A DNA stretch of 64,000 nt from Aneurinibacillus tyrosinisolvens (GTDB lineage Bacteria; Bacillota; Bacilli; Aneurinibacillales; Aneurinibacillaceae), in NCBI RefSeq assembly GCF_001015055.1, contig NZ_BBWZ01000004.1, positions 124,001 to 188,000 of the forward strand. Reading direction: 5' to 3'. Shown piece after piece: positions 19,501-25,602 of the stretch; the stretch's first letter is position 1, and every line of letters starts with the position of its first letter. The notes beneath the pieces were generated by a model. The model was not told the DNA's origin. It made no database searches and worked only from the letters and a program-made list of their open reading frames with translations. The position numbers were made by a program, and so were the translations under genes.

Positions 19501-19663
19501 AAAAAGTGGTGCAGGAGCTGCGCAATGGGCCGGGAAAAAACCTAATGTACTCAATGTTGCTGTGACAAGAGCGAAATACCGGGTTGCAATTATTGGCGAT
19601 AGCAAATTGTGGAGGAAAATTCCCCATTTTGCTTTTGCATATAAAACGCTATGTAAAGATTAA
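16556..19663 (+). CDS. Large SF1 (UPF1/DNA2-like) helicase-family ATPase
   Basis: The product has 1,035 residues; ATG follows AGGTGGGAGAG. The N-terminal ~270 residues include the NYWYNLEFFSPFWP opening seen in some stand-alone SF1 helicases. Walker A is GPPGTGKTT (about 303-311). A coiled-coil insertion (about 480-640) separates it from motif II, VIDEAGQATPHSA (DEAG at 750-753). GDPLQVEPV (motif III), HTFQGKEANEVI and NVAVTRAKYRVAIIGD (motifs V-VI) complete the motor. It should translocate on nucleic acid using ATP. The gene is markedly AT-richer than its neighbours and stands alone, suggesting horizontal transfer; a role in phage defence or RNA/DNA processing is possible but not shown. No nuclease motif is evident. 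Confidence 0.88.
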   Translation: MNSVQNLLNYWYNLEFFSPFWPDVTKDTIHVNRQSTRLIWITNTDSKYTYDVYLGKIKSQDLIVRLLESINEEDNAIEQDISSSCVCAFRVASDGRYVGNSFSISTFVWAVAKIIAEKNLRTDFKTSEIDKLNSEINDILISISTPLQHKDLENIFSIVTGKIFLKLNDSAFCAVINRKFAKKENNKRKESSINQDEQVNEDSDIDTSTDMMSSFYVSDIDMVKRNIQTGDRIVQYIEALKKPAVNRTEIDTDICQMEKWLSPQKYPLGKWPSEHSPSLMQQIAINIAISENGYTGGIFSVNGPPGTGKTTLLKEVIASNVVERALLLSEYKKPDEAFKRCQFTAPENEYLKSYYQPDAKLNKFGVIVASNNNSAVENISKELPIAKDVKKANTKLFNIDETDETYFSDIAKTLTGNAEECWGLISARLGKKSNINELKQALWFNKEGVNLQELYKDELPDWEQAKQVFRNKHAEVIKYRKLIEEAVDKVNKHKQIVQERHDAFDRMSVAKSKLEEQQNLLDERVKKQNRLQQKLDIAQENVGLLQSRLPWFKRWFSFCFKKDPIIVEIKEAKQALDQVTINLARINSEVDNLKTRLEEVNDNYVSTQSYFAGKEELFLNSNKQLDSYKTQFGKNFAGEGFWTGIENNHNSQIACPWTDKKYDTLREELFYYALMLQKAFILNSKSIKQNMNCLVNMWSNKFSEQDKVLGFSPLLNTLFLVVPVVSTTFASVSTFLQYVGKNELGTLVIDEAGQATPHSAIGALWRTNKALIVGDPLQVEPVVTIPKELSKRFAEQFRIEDLYKPQELSVQVLADTINPYGGYREYTKGSIWLGCPLVVHRRCLDPMFSISNEVAYNNRMFKESKEADVNAVLLLSESVWIDITGREHGNKDHYVPEQGDRVIELVLESFALQKGFPDIYIISPFKSVANNMRSILKKTLYKHCRDYNKDDIDKWVDKSCGTVHTFQGKEANEVILMLGCDEKSGAGAAQWAGKKPNVLNVAVTRAKYRVAIIGDSKLWRKIPHFAFAYKTLCKD

Positions 19664-19841
19664 CATAAATTTCCCGAACAATGGTTGGTTTTCTTATAAA
19701 GAGAATTGGTGATGACCTTCCGTTTTCTAATTATCCAGAAGGCAGTATGCAATCGAGTGTAACGCCATTAGGAAATCTTTGTGGAACGATAGTGAGTTGA
19801 TAAAATTTTAAAAATAGACTGATCTTAATTCACGTACAGGC

Positions 19842-19869
19842 ACATCGTGGGCGTTTTATCCATACGATA
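19842..19869 (+). promoter_or_regulatory. Sigma-K type promoter for sigK
   Basis: CATACGATA (19861-19869) matches the sigma-K -10 consensus CATANNNTA, and an AC dinucleotide (19842-19843) lies 17 bp upstream, as expected for the -35. It is 33 bp before the sigK start. sigK is known to be partly autoregulated in Bacillus subtilis, which fits. Confidence 0.55.
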
Positions 19870-19901
19870 GGGTAAGGCGTAAAATCAACAGGAGGTGCCC
19901 A

Positions 19902-20390
19902 ATGACCGGACTGTTTGCTGCGATCACCATGTTTGTGAAGGACCTCATGTTTTTTGTTTCCTATATTAAGAATAACGCGTTTCCCCAGCCGCTCAGTGAT
20001 AAGGAAGAAAACACGTACCTTGAGAAAATGGCGCAGGGGGATAAGCATGCGCGGAACATGCTGATTGAGCACAATTTACGTTTGGTAGCCCACATCGTAA
20101 AGAAGTTTGAAAACACGGGAGAAGACAGCGAAGACTTAATCTCCATCGGCACCATTGGCCTTATCAAAGCAATCGAGAGCTACCAAAAAAACAAAGGAAC
20201 TAAACTGGCTACATATGCAGCGCGGTGCATAGAAAATGAAATCCTTATGCATCTTCGCTCGCTCAAGAAAACAAAAAAAGACGTCTCCCTCCACGACCCG
20301 ATTGGAACGGATAAGGAGGGAAATGAATATACACCCTCATGTTATCCGTCGCTGACCGAGGGTGCTTTCCTTTCCGGTACTTTCGGATAA
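19902..20390 (+). CDS. sigK: Sigma-K, N-terminal part, interrupted by a skin-like element
   Basis: ATG at 19902 follows GGAGGTG. The first 140 codons match the N-terminal half of mother-cell sigma-K closely ([47 protein letters not shown]). A hydrophobic pro-sequence precedes VSYIKNN, where pro-sigma-K is cut. After GNE the frame runs 20 foreign residues into the inserted element and stops. The rest of the protein resumes at 22747. Joining at the shared AAATGAA gives a 237-residue sigma-K, close to the usual length. This is the classic arrangement (spoIVCB/spoIIIC) in which the intact gene exists only in the mother cell after excision. Confidence 0.95.
   Translation: MTGLFAAITMFVKDLMFFVSYIKNNAFPQPLSDKEENTYLEKMAQGDKHARNMLIEHNLRLVAHIVKKFENTGEDSEDLISIGTIGLIKAIESYQKNKGTKLATYAARCIENEILMHLRSLKKTKKDVSLHDPIGTDKEGNEYTPSCYPSLTEGAFLSGTFG
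20321..20327 (+). other. Left attachment core of the sigK element
   Basis: AAATGAA, the 7-bp match shared with 22746-22752. On its left is the sigK N-terminal coding sequence; on its right, the element. The bases after the core differ between the two sites (TATACA here, ATAAGC on the right), which defines the limit of identity. Confidence 0.88.
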
Positions 20391-21289
20391 ACAACCAGAG
20401 TGAACTCATCATTGCGCTGCCATGTCTCTTTTCTATACTCCGCTTTTTCAAGAATAGACCTAATCAGGTTATTGCGGAGCTCGGCGCTCTCCGTCCTATT
20501 GTATAAATCCAGCATATCACCGGCCCCTTGCAACTCTATTCTTGGCAAATTCTCCAGTCCCTCTTGCTTTTGCAAATCCGCTTTGTAATCCTCGATCGCC
20601 TTATCCATTTGTTCCAATCGCTCTGCAAGCTTTTCCATTCGCTGCGTATAAGTAAACAGGTCATAAACACCGCGTTCAAGAAAATCATGCAGCCGCTCCC
20701 TTTGCGTTTTGATTTGCCCTCGTTCCTTTTCAAACCGTTTCATAGCTATTTCCTTTATAGAGGAAATACCCTCCTCGGGGCATGGAAAAAGCGAGTGAAA
20801 GCCATCTTTCCTACTGTAATGCTGAAGCCATCTTTTTAAACTATCCAAAAGGCGCGACTCAACGTACTCGAACCGGCTGCTTTTGTTTCCGCACGATTTG
20901 CGGTTCGGGCACATAAGGTGTGGTTTTTGCTGAGCATAAGGCCGCAGCACCATCGGTTTCTTACATACGGCGCACTTAATCAATCCGGCCAGCGGGTTGG
21001 AGAGGCGATGCTTGAGCGGGTGGGGAGCGTGGGATTTTGATTGTAAAATGCCTAATGCTTTCTTGTATATTCCCATTGAAACGAGAGGCTCGTGCTTTCC
21101 GGGAACGTCCACCTGGTTCCAGCGGATCCGCCCGGCGTACACGGGATTTTTTACGATGGCCAGTACGGAATCCGCTGTCCATTCCTTTCCTGTGGAAGTC
21201 TGGTACCCCATGCGGTTCAGCTCTCGGGCAATGTCGGTAGCGCCCCGGCGATCAGCCGGGACGTCACATGTATACCATGCGAAAACCAT
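20342..21289 (-). CDS. spoIVCA: SpoIVCA-type large serine recombinase, C-terminal part
   Basis: This 315-residue open frame carries the recombinase-family DNA-binding region ([40 protein letters not shown]), the zinc ribbon (CAVCKKPM, then [12 protein letters not shown]) and the C-terminal coiled coil (about residues 180-260). It continues the N-terminal part at 21292-21855 after a one-base frameshift in a run of five G on the plus strand (21366-21370); the expected sequence around the break is SRPPYGYSIHKEARSRY. Restoring one base gives about 504-507 residues, the size of B. subtilis SpoIVCA (about 500). Its 3' end overlaps the read-through tail of the sigK fragment by 49 bp. Confidence 0.88.
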   Translation of the reverse strand: MVFAWYTCDVPADRRGATDIARELNRMGYQTSTGKEWTADSVLAIVKNPVYAGRIRWNQVDVPGKHEPLVSMGIYKKALGILQSKSHAPHPLKHRLSNPLAGLIKCAVCKKPMVLRPYAQQKPHLMCPNRKSCGNKSSRFEYVESRLLDSLKRWLQHYSRKDGFHSLFPCPEEGISSIKEIAMKRFEKERGQIKTQRERLHDFLERGVYDLFTYTQRMEKLAERLEQMDKAIEDYKADLQKQEGLENLPRIELQGAGDMLDLYNRTESAELRNNLIRSILEKAEYRKETWQRNDEFTLVVYPKVPERKAPSVSDG

Positions 21290-21291
21290 TT

Positions 21292-21855
21292 TTACAACTT
21301 CATGCTGCTCCGGGTGGGGAACGAGGTAGCGGGAGCGGGCTTCTTTATGGATCGAATACCCATAAGGGGGCGGGAGGCAATATAATTCCCTTCCTGGGCG
21401 GAGCGGATGCGCCCTCCCTGCATGCGGCGGGTAATAATTTTTAGCTCTTTACGTGCCATGAAAGCTTCAAATTCACTGTATTCCTCGTCCCATTCATCGT
21501 TTAAATCATAAACCTTGCGGGGTGTAATAATTTTTGTTTCGGCCGTTTTGAACGTTTCGAAAATAAATCCCTGCTCCCTCATATTGCCGCGTCCGAGCCG
21601 ATCAATATCCATACAGAGTACAGCATCGTACAGGCGGCTGCTTACTTCTTCCAGCAAAAGCAGCATTTGCGGCCGCTTCACCAGACTTTCTCCGGAAGCG
21701 ATCTCTTCCCTGACGCTGCAAATTTCCAGCTTGTTTTCCTGCGCGTAGTGAAGCAATGTTCGCCTGTGGCGGGCAAGCGTTTCCCCTTCCCCCCGCGCCT
21801 CGGCTTCTAAATCCGCCCGTGACTTACGAAGATACATACACACACGCTTCATCTG
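21292..21855 (-). CDS. spoIVCA: SpoIVCA-type serine recombinase, N-terminal catalytic part (frameshifted)
   Basis: This is the catalytic domain of the recombinase that excises the element from sigK. Catalytic serine region CMYLRKSRADLEAEA, IDRLGRGNMREQGFIFETF and the start of the DNA-binding linker (RMQGGRIRSAQEGNYIASRP) are visible, then the frame leaves the family sequence. I chose the ATG at 21855 because GAGGTG lies nine bases upstream; GTG/ATG codons at 21864-21859 overlap that site. The break is a missing base in a C-run (minus strand), the same type of lesion as in the modC-modA gene. If real, excision and hence late sporulation would fail. Confidence 0.85.
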   Translation of the reverse strand, partial: QMKRVCMYLRKSRADLEAEARGEGETLARHRRTLLHYAQENKLEICSVREEIASGESLVKRPQMLLLLEEVSSRLYDAVLCMDIDRLGRGNMREQGFIFETFKTAETKIITPRKVYDLNDEWDEEYSEFEAFMARKELKIITRRMQGGRIRSAQEGNYIASRPLMGIRSIKKPAPATSFPTRSSMKL

Positions 21856-21873
21856 CATCATCACCTCACCGTT

Positions 21874-21902
21874 AATGTATGAGGCTCATAGCTTGCACAT
21901 GA
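21874..21902 (-). promoter_or_regulatory. Sigma-E type promoter for spoIVCA
   Basis: On the minus strand, CATACATT (21881-21874) matches the sigma-E -10 consensus CATACANT, and TCATGTG (21902-21896) lies 14 bp upstream as a plausible -35. It is 19 bp before the chosen recombinase start. Sigma-E control of spoIVCA is established in B. subtilis. Confidence 0.5.
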
Positions 21903-22054
21903 ATCAAGTTTGCGGGCACGAACGATGCATTAACATACTGTCTATACAGGAAAACCCCTTGCCGGGCCGATAGATGGTTTTTTTTCAGCCCATTGTCCGG
22001 TATAATAGAAACAATAGCATATAGACAGAACGAAATCGTAAGAGAGGAGAAGCT

Positions 22055-22366
22055 ATGGATTTATTAAATGAACTTTTCAAATCGCCAAATGATATTTTCC
22101 TGTTGGGCCTTGATCCATTTGAATTTGTTATTTATAGCTTTCTGCTGCGACTAGTGAATGAGAATGGCGTGGAACTCTTTCCTTCCATTAGAAAGATTGC
22201 GGCAGTATGCAATATGAACAAAAACACCGTAGAGAAGAAGCTGAAAAGCATGGAGGAAAAGGGCATTATCGAAATTTATAAGTACCAGAACAAAAATTGT
22301 TATAGGCTTTTGCCGATTGAGAATACGAGGCACGAGAAGCAGATGGTTTTTTCCGGAAGGGCTTGA
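22055..22366 (+). CDS. Winged-helix DNA-binding protein of the sigK element
   Basis: The 103-residue product has ATG behind AGAGGAGAAG. Residues ~45-95 form a helix-turn-helix with wing (SIRKIAAVCNMNKNTVEKKL, then MEEKGIIEIYKY), typical of small HTH_36-like or replication-initiator-like regulators. A TATAAT at 22001-22006 may be its -10. It is divergent from the recombinase, across 190 bp. As one of only two accessory genes in the element it could regulate the recombinase or act as a directionality factor; this is inference. Confidence 0.75.
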   Translation: MDLLNELFKSPNDIFLLGLDPFEFVIYSFLLRLVNENGVELFPSIRKIAAVCNMNKNTVEKKLKSMEEKGIIEIYKYQNKNCYRLLPIENTRHEKQMVFSGRA

Positions 22367-22558
22367 TATGAATACAAAGCCCGTTGCACTCGTAACAGGG
22401 GTACCGTCGGGCGTGGTGTAAAACTGTCTCTTTTCCTGAAAAATACGGTTCCATGGAGGCTGTGGGAAGGAATCATCCAGCGTGCGCTGCGCACGAAGTA
22501 AAAAACAAGGGCCGTCCGGAAATTCTTCTTCATATAGTATAGCGAGAGGTGATGTGCG

Positions 22559-22756
22559 ATGGAGAAGAAGGAATACGACGCGACCTACCGGATAGAGAAA
22601 TCAACAATACATGTTCAGTCTCCCCCTCCGTTGAGCAAAGAGGAGACGAATAGAGTGCTCCGAGCGTTTCATAGGGCAGGGTGGTGCATTATGCGCGAAT
22701 TGGCGGAAAACGGGGAGCATCACAAAACGGATATGGCCGGAGGGCAAATGAAATAA
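22559..22756 (+). CDS. Small element protein whose 3' end crosses the right attachment core
   Basis: The 65-residue charged product has ATG behind GAGAGGTGATG; no family recognised (contains [20 protein letters not shown]). Its last codons are CAA ATG AAA TAA, so the stop lies in the chromosomal flank just past the AAATGAA core (22746-22752). On the excised circle, the same frame would instead read on through the left end of the element and gain about nine residues (ending HVIRR) before a stop. The gene is thus altered by the recombination itself. Confidence 0.6.
   Translation: MEKKEYDATYRIEKSTIHVQSPPPLSKEETNRVLRAFHRAGWCIMRELAENGEHHKTDMAGGQMK
22746..22752 (+). other. Right attachment core of the sigK element
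   Basis: AAATGAA, identical to 20321-20327. Immediately to the right, ATAAGCCTCATAGAC continues sigK in frame as ISLID. Joining the two cores recreates the GNEISLID sequence expected of intact sigma-K. Confidence 0.88.
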
Positions 22757-23040
22757 GCCTCATAGACATTCTCGGTACGGAAGCGAATGAAATCGAAGAG
22801 CATGTCCAGTTGAAAATTGAGAAGACAAAAATATACAAACATATTCATGTGCTGGATGACCGGGAAAAAGAAGTCATTATCGGGCGGTTTGGCCTTGATA
22901 ATGAAGAAGAACGGACACAGCGTGAAATTGCAAGAGAACTTGGAATCTCCCGGTCTTATGTATCACGAATCGAGAAACGGGCACTGCTTAAACTGTTCCA
23001 TGAATTTTACCGAAAAAATGAAAACGCGGTCAAGAGTTGA
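22747..23040 (+). CDS. sigK: Sigma-K, C-terminal part (spoIIIC)
   Basis: From the AAT codon of the right core, 97 codons encode the C-terminal half of sigma-K, including region 4: [38 protein letters not shown] (helix-turn-helix for the -35) and the terminal [11 protein letters not shown]. It has no start of its own; the longer open frame from 22681 runs into the element and is not a gene start. After excision it is fused to codon 140 of the N-terminal part. The terminator at 23064 ends the unit. Confidence 0.95.
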   Translation, partial: NEISLIDILGTEANEIEEHVQLKIEKTKIYKHIHVLDDREKEVIIGRFGLDNEEERTQREIARELGISRSYVSRIEKRALLKLFHEFYRKNENAVKS

Positions 23041-23063
23041 CGATGGCTCTCGCACATACGATG

Positions 23064-23106
23064 CCCTTCCTTTTCCCTTTAATATAGAGGAAAAGGAGGG
23101 GTTTTT
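23064..23106 (+). terminator. Intrinsic terminator after sigK
   Basis: CCTTCCTTTTCC (23065-23076) pairs, with one mismatch, with GGAAAAGGAGGG (23089-23100), followed by GTTTTT. Confidence 0.8.
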
Positions 23107-23144
23107 ATTTTTTAGGGAAACAAACGAGTGGCAGTTGACTAGAT

Positions 23145-23217
23145 AGCCTTAGGCCAAACTATGGAAGCAAAGGGGGAAGCTTGGTAAGTTTGGAGGATGG
23201 CTCCGCCCTCATTTTTT
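23145..23217 (+). promoter_or_regulatory. Structured leader with terminator before the NlpC/P60 gene
   Basis: Arms AGCC (23145-23148)/GGCT (23199-23202) and CAAACT (23155-23160)/AGTTTG (23187-23192) enclose a purine-rich loop with GCAAAG. An overlapping hairpin (GAGG near 23193 with CCTC at 23207-23210) is followed by ATTTTTT. The two structures are mutually exclusive, as in a transcription-attenuating leader. The loop faintly recalls c-di-GMP riboswitches, but the consensus is not satisfied. Confidence 0.35.
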
Positions 23218-23263
23218 GATAACATGGTTAATGTTATGTAAATAAACAAACAGAAAGGACATC

Positions 23264-24298
23264 ATGAAGAACATAAAAAAGTATATAGTTTCAGGAGTTC
23301 TCTCCATTTCGTTACTTGTCGGCACTTTCAACCCTGTCCCGGCCTCATCCGGACGCGTCTTTAGCGATACATATAAAGCTCAGTGGGCGGAGCCCAGCAT
23401 TGTAGGTCTCTATAACAAAAACATAATGCGCGGGATAACGAGCACGCAGTTTGCACCGAAGGCACCCATTACACGGGCCGAATTTGCCGCCATTTTATCT
23501 AGAGCCGTCAATAGGCCTGCAACCATTACCAGCTTTCCATTTCAGGACGTTCCAAAAAGCAAGTGGTACTATTCATCAGTAAAAAAAGCATATTCTATGG
23601 GAATTGTTAAAGGTGTGAGCTACAATCGGTTCCAGCCGGATCGGCCGATTACCCGCGAGGAAGCCGCGGCCATTCTTTCTCACACGTTTAATTATCCTCA
23701 TACCAGTAGTGCATTGCCGTATCGGGATGCCGGTAACATTGGCCGGTGGGCGGTAAGCAGTGTACAGGCTGTGACACAGAAGAAGATTTTTGTCGGGACG
23801 GGCGGATATTTTCATCCGAGAAAAGCACTGACGCGTGCAGAGGCAGCAGCTGTGATTTATAAAGCTCTGTACGGCAAAGCGCCTGCCGCGCCTGCACCTT
23901 CACGGACAGTGGCTTCCCGCTCGGGAGACAGATTGGGGGAGCTGCTGTACCGGGCAGTGAATCCGCTGCTGGGCGTTCCCTACCGCTGGGGTGGAACAAC
24001 GACAGGCGGGTTTGACTGCAGCGGGTTTACGAGTTATGTGTATCGTTCGGTTGGGATGGAACTTCCACGCACAGCCGCAAGCCAGTTCGCGAAAGGAAGT
24101 GCAGTATCTGCAAACGCCATGGAGCCCGGAGATTTAGTGTTTTTTGATACGGGCAGCGGTTCTATTTCCCACGTGGGAATTTTTATGGGAAATGGTAAAA
24201 TGGCTCATGCTGCAAGCGGGCAAGGGAAAGTGGTTATTAATGATATCGATTGGTATTTATCCCATTACCGGGTTGTGGGCATAAAACGATATTTATAA
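23264..24298 (+). CDS. Secreted SLH-domain NlpC/P60 peptidoglycan endopeptidase
   Basis: The product has 344 residues. A signal peptide (about 1-28) is followed by three SLH repeats (about 32-205; FSDTYKAQWAEPSIVGLY, FQDVPKSKWYYSSVKKAY, DAGNIGRWAVSSVQAV), which bind pyruvylated wall polymer. An Ala/Pro linker and an NlpC/P60 domain (about 225-344) follow. The catalytic Cys is in GGFDCSGFTSYVY and the His in SISHVGIFMG. It should cleave D-glutamyl-diaminopimelate type links in stem peptides at the cell surface. The start follows AGAAAGGA. A possible attenuating leader lies upstream (23145-23217). Confidence 0.93.
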   Translation: MKNIKKYIVSGVLSISLLVGTFNPVPASSGRVFSDTYKAQWAEPSIVGLYNKNIMRGITSTQFAPKAPITRAEFAAILSRAVNRPATITSFPFQDVPKSKWYYSSVKKAYSMGIVKGVSYNRFQPDRPITREEAAAILSHTFNYPHTSSALPYRDAGNIGRWAVSSVQAVTQKKIFVGTGGYFHPRKALTRAEAAAVIYKALYGKAPAAPAPSRTVASRSGDRLGELLYRAVNPLLGVPYRWGGTTTGGFDCSGFTSYVYRSVGMELPRTAASQFAKGSAVSANAMEPGDLVFFDTGSGSISHVGIFMGNGKMAHAASGQGKVVINDIDWYLSHYRVVGIKRYL

Positions 24299-24315
24299 TG
24301 GAAGTACCCAGTAGG

Positions 24316-24340
24316 GAGAGGTCAAAAGCCTCTCTTTTTT
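24316..24340 (+). terminator. Intrinsic terminator
   Basis: GAGAGG (24316-24321) pairs with CCTCTC (24329-24334), followed by six T; ends the NlpC/P60 gene. Confidence 0.75.
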
Positions 24341-24404
24341 GGTTTGTTAAGGAAACGTTTTTGTGGAGTATAATAACGATAATAATAATACGGAGCTGAT
24401 GGAA

Positions 24405-24782
24405 ATGACGGATAGGCGTACGGAAAAAACGACGGATTCCAAATACATTCAGCAGCACCTGGCAAACGAACGAACGTTTCTGGCGTGGATACGGACCGGA
24501 ATCGCGATGATTGGCCTCGGGTTTTTAGCAGCGGGGGTTGTATTCAAGGCCGCTCCTTACTCCCTATTGAGCCATACGATTGCATTCATTGTGGGCATCG
24601 GTTCCGTTCTGCTCGGATGTTTTATTATTATGTTTGCAACAAGAGACTACTTTACAAAGCAGGAGGGGATTAACACCGAAACGTTCCGCTCCCCAAAGAA
24701 AATGATTTTTTTCTTCTTTGCTACTTTGACGTTCGTCAATGTATTCCTGCTTATTCTCGTTGTGCTGCTTTTGCTATTTTAA
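24405..24782 (+). CDS. DUF202 (YidH-type) small membrane protein
   Basis: The product has 125 residues from the ATG at 24405, chosen because GGAG lies nine bases upstream; a longer GTG-started frame from 24363 lacks a ribosome site. It has three membrane helices. The LANERTFLAWIRTGIAMIGL segment is the signature of the DUF202/YidH family. The biochemical role is unknown; members are found fused to or beside transporters and VTC-type domains. It stands alone here, between the NlpC/P60 gene and a minus-strand small gene. Confidence 0.8.
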   Translation: MTDRRTEKTTDSKYIQQHLANERTFLAWIRTGIAMIGLGFLAAGVVFKAAPYSLLSHTIAFIVGIGSVLLGCFIIMFATRDYFTKQEGINTETFRSPKKMIFFFFATLTFVNVFLLILVVLLLLF

Positions 24783-24908
24783 CATTATGTGATTAATTCC
24801 TTATATGTATTTCTTTTATCCTATAAAAAAGGTAAAATTCTATAAAAAGAGAATTTTATAGTTAGTGAGAAGCAGGACATGAGTCTGGGTGGATGTAATG
24901 GGTGATTC

Positions 24909-25139
24909 TTATAAAAGGCGGAAATGGACGACAAACCACCCGTCATCCGTAATCGTATCTACGTCCGAGGCGATAATATGCTGGAAACCTTCCTCATCTG
25001 TAGTCAGCCAATTATCCGCCTCATCCTTGAAAACGGGGTAAACATAACCGTTCTTAAATAAAACAGGAGAAGCCGGAAAAGCAGTAGATTCATCCGCTGA
25101 ACGAGCATGTACATCCAGTATGCATTGTGCGAGTTCCAT
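24909..25139 (-). CDS. Small conserved hypothetical protein
   Basis: The 76-residue acidic soluble product starts with ATG behind GGAGCAAG. It contains VLFKNGYVYPVFKDEADNW and a DDGWFVVHFRLL C-terminus, suggesting a small beta-rich fold. It is not recognised, and no neighbours hint at a role; the upstream (right) neighbour is divergent. Confidence 0.6.
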   Translation of the reverse strand: MELAQCILDVHARSADESTAFPASPVLFKNGYVYPVFKDEADNWLTTDEEGFQHIIASDVDTITDDGWFVVHFRLL

Positions 25140-25238
25140 ATTGTCTTGCTCCTTTATTGTTTGCTGTATTTATTCTTTTATATTACCTCAAATTTCACGA
25201 TTGCGTATGTGGTATTTGTAGAAAGGAAGAACCTATTT

Positions 25239-25496
25239 ATGTGGGGATTTATCAGTCTTATTGGTTTTTTCTGTGCTGTTGTATTTCTCGGTTTCTCGCT
25301 TGTCTCCATTCTTTCTGTTTTTACGAAGAAAGGAAAGCTTGTACATGGTATCGTTGCGATTTTATTATCAGGCGTTTTCTTTGGCGTCTTTATTTTAGGG
25401 GCTGTGAAAAATGAGCAAACGTTTCTGCTGAAACAAAACAAAATTAGCGGGAAACCGGCTGATTCCGGCATAATCAAAAAATCCGGCCAGCAATAG
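25239..25496 (+). CDS. Small two-helix membrane protein
   Basis: The product has 85 residues from the ATG at 25239 (AAAGGAAG upstream); the longer frame beginning at 25107 overlaps the divergent gene and lacks a ribosome site. Two hydrophobic segments (WGFISLIGFFCAVVFLGF and GIVAILLSGVFFGVFILG) are followed by a polar, Lys-rich tail. Function unknown. Confidence 0.6.
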   Translation: MWGFISLIGFFCAVVFLGFSLVSILSVFTKKGKLVHGIVAILLSGVFFGVFILGAVKNEQTFLLKQNKISGKPADSGIIKKSGQQ

Positions 25497-25602
25497 CATG
25501 CCCTCTCCGGAGGTCTGCTTCCTTTTTCTGGTTCATGTGTGGTACGATAGGCAAAGATATGGCTCGAAGCAATTATTTACATAGCGGGAGATGTTAATCG
25601 AA

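Larger units (their letters stand above)
20321..22752. mobile_element. Miniature sigK-intervening (skin-like) element
   Basis: The element is bounded by two copies of AAATGAA (20321-20327 and 22746-22752), so excision removes 2,425 bp and restores sigK in frame. The AATGA within the core and its position in the GNE codons match what I recall for the B. subtilis skin site. It contains a serine recombinase (minus strand, frameshifted) and two small plus-strand genes, but no phage structural genes. The B. subtilis skin is about 48 kb, so this is an extreme reduction to little more than the recombination function. Confidence 0.92.

Noticed and set aside
19681-19800. 39-codon ATG frame between the helicase and sigK
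   Set aside because: No ribosome site and no recognisable protein; possibly a remnant, but not supportable.
20321-22752. Prophage remnant carrying structural genes
   Set aside because: No capsid, tail, replication or lysis genes are present; only the recombinase and two small genes.
23145-23217. GCAAAG loop suggesting a c-di-GMP-I riboswitch
   Set aside because: The tetraloop-receptor hairpins and the conserved core of that class are not present; kept only as an unnamed leader.
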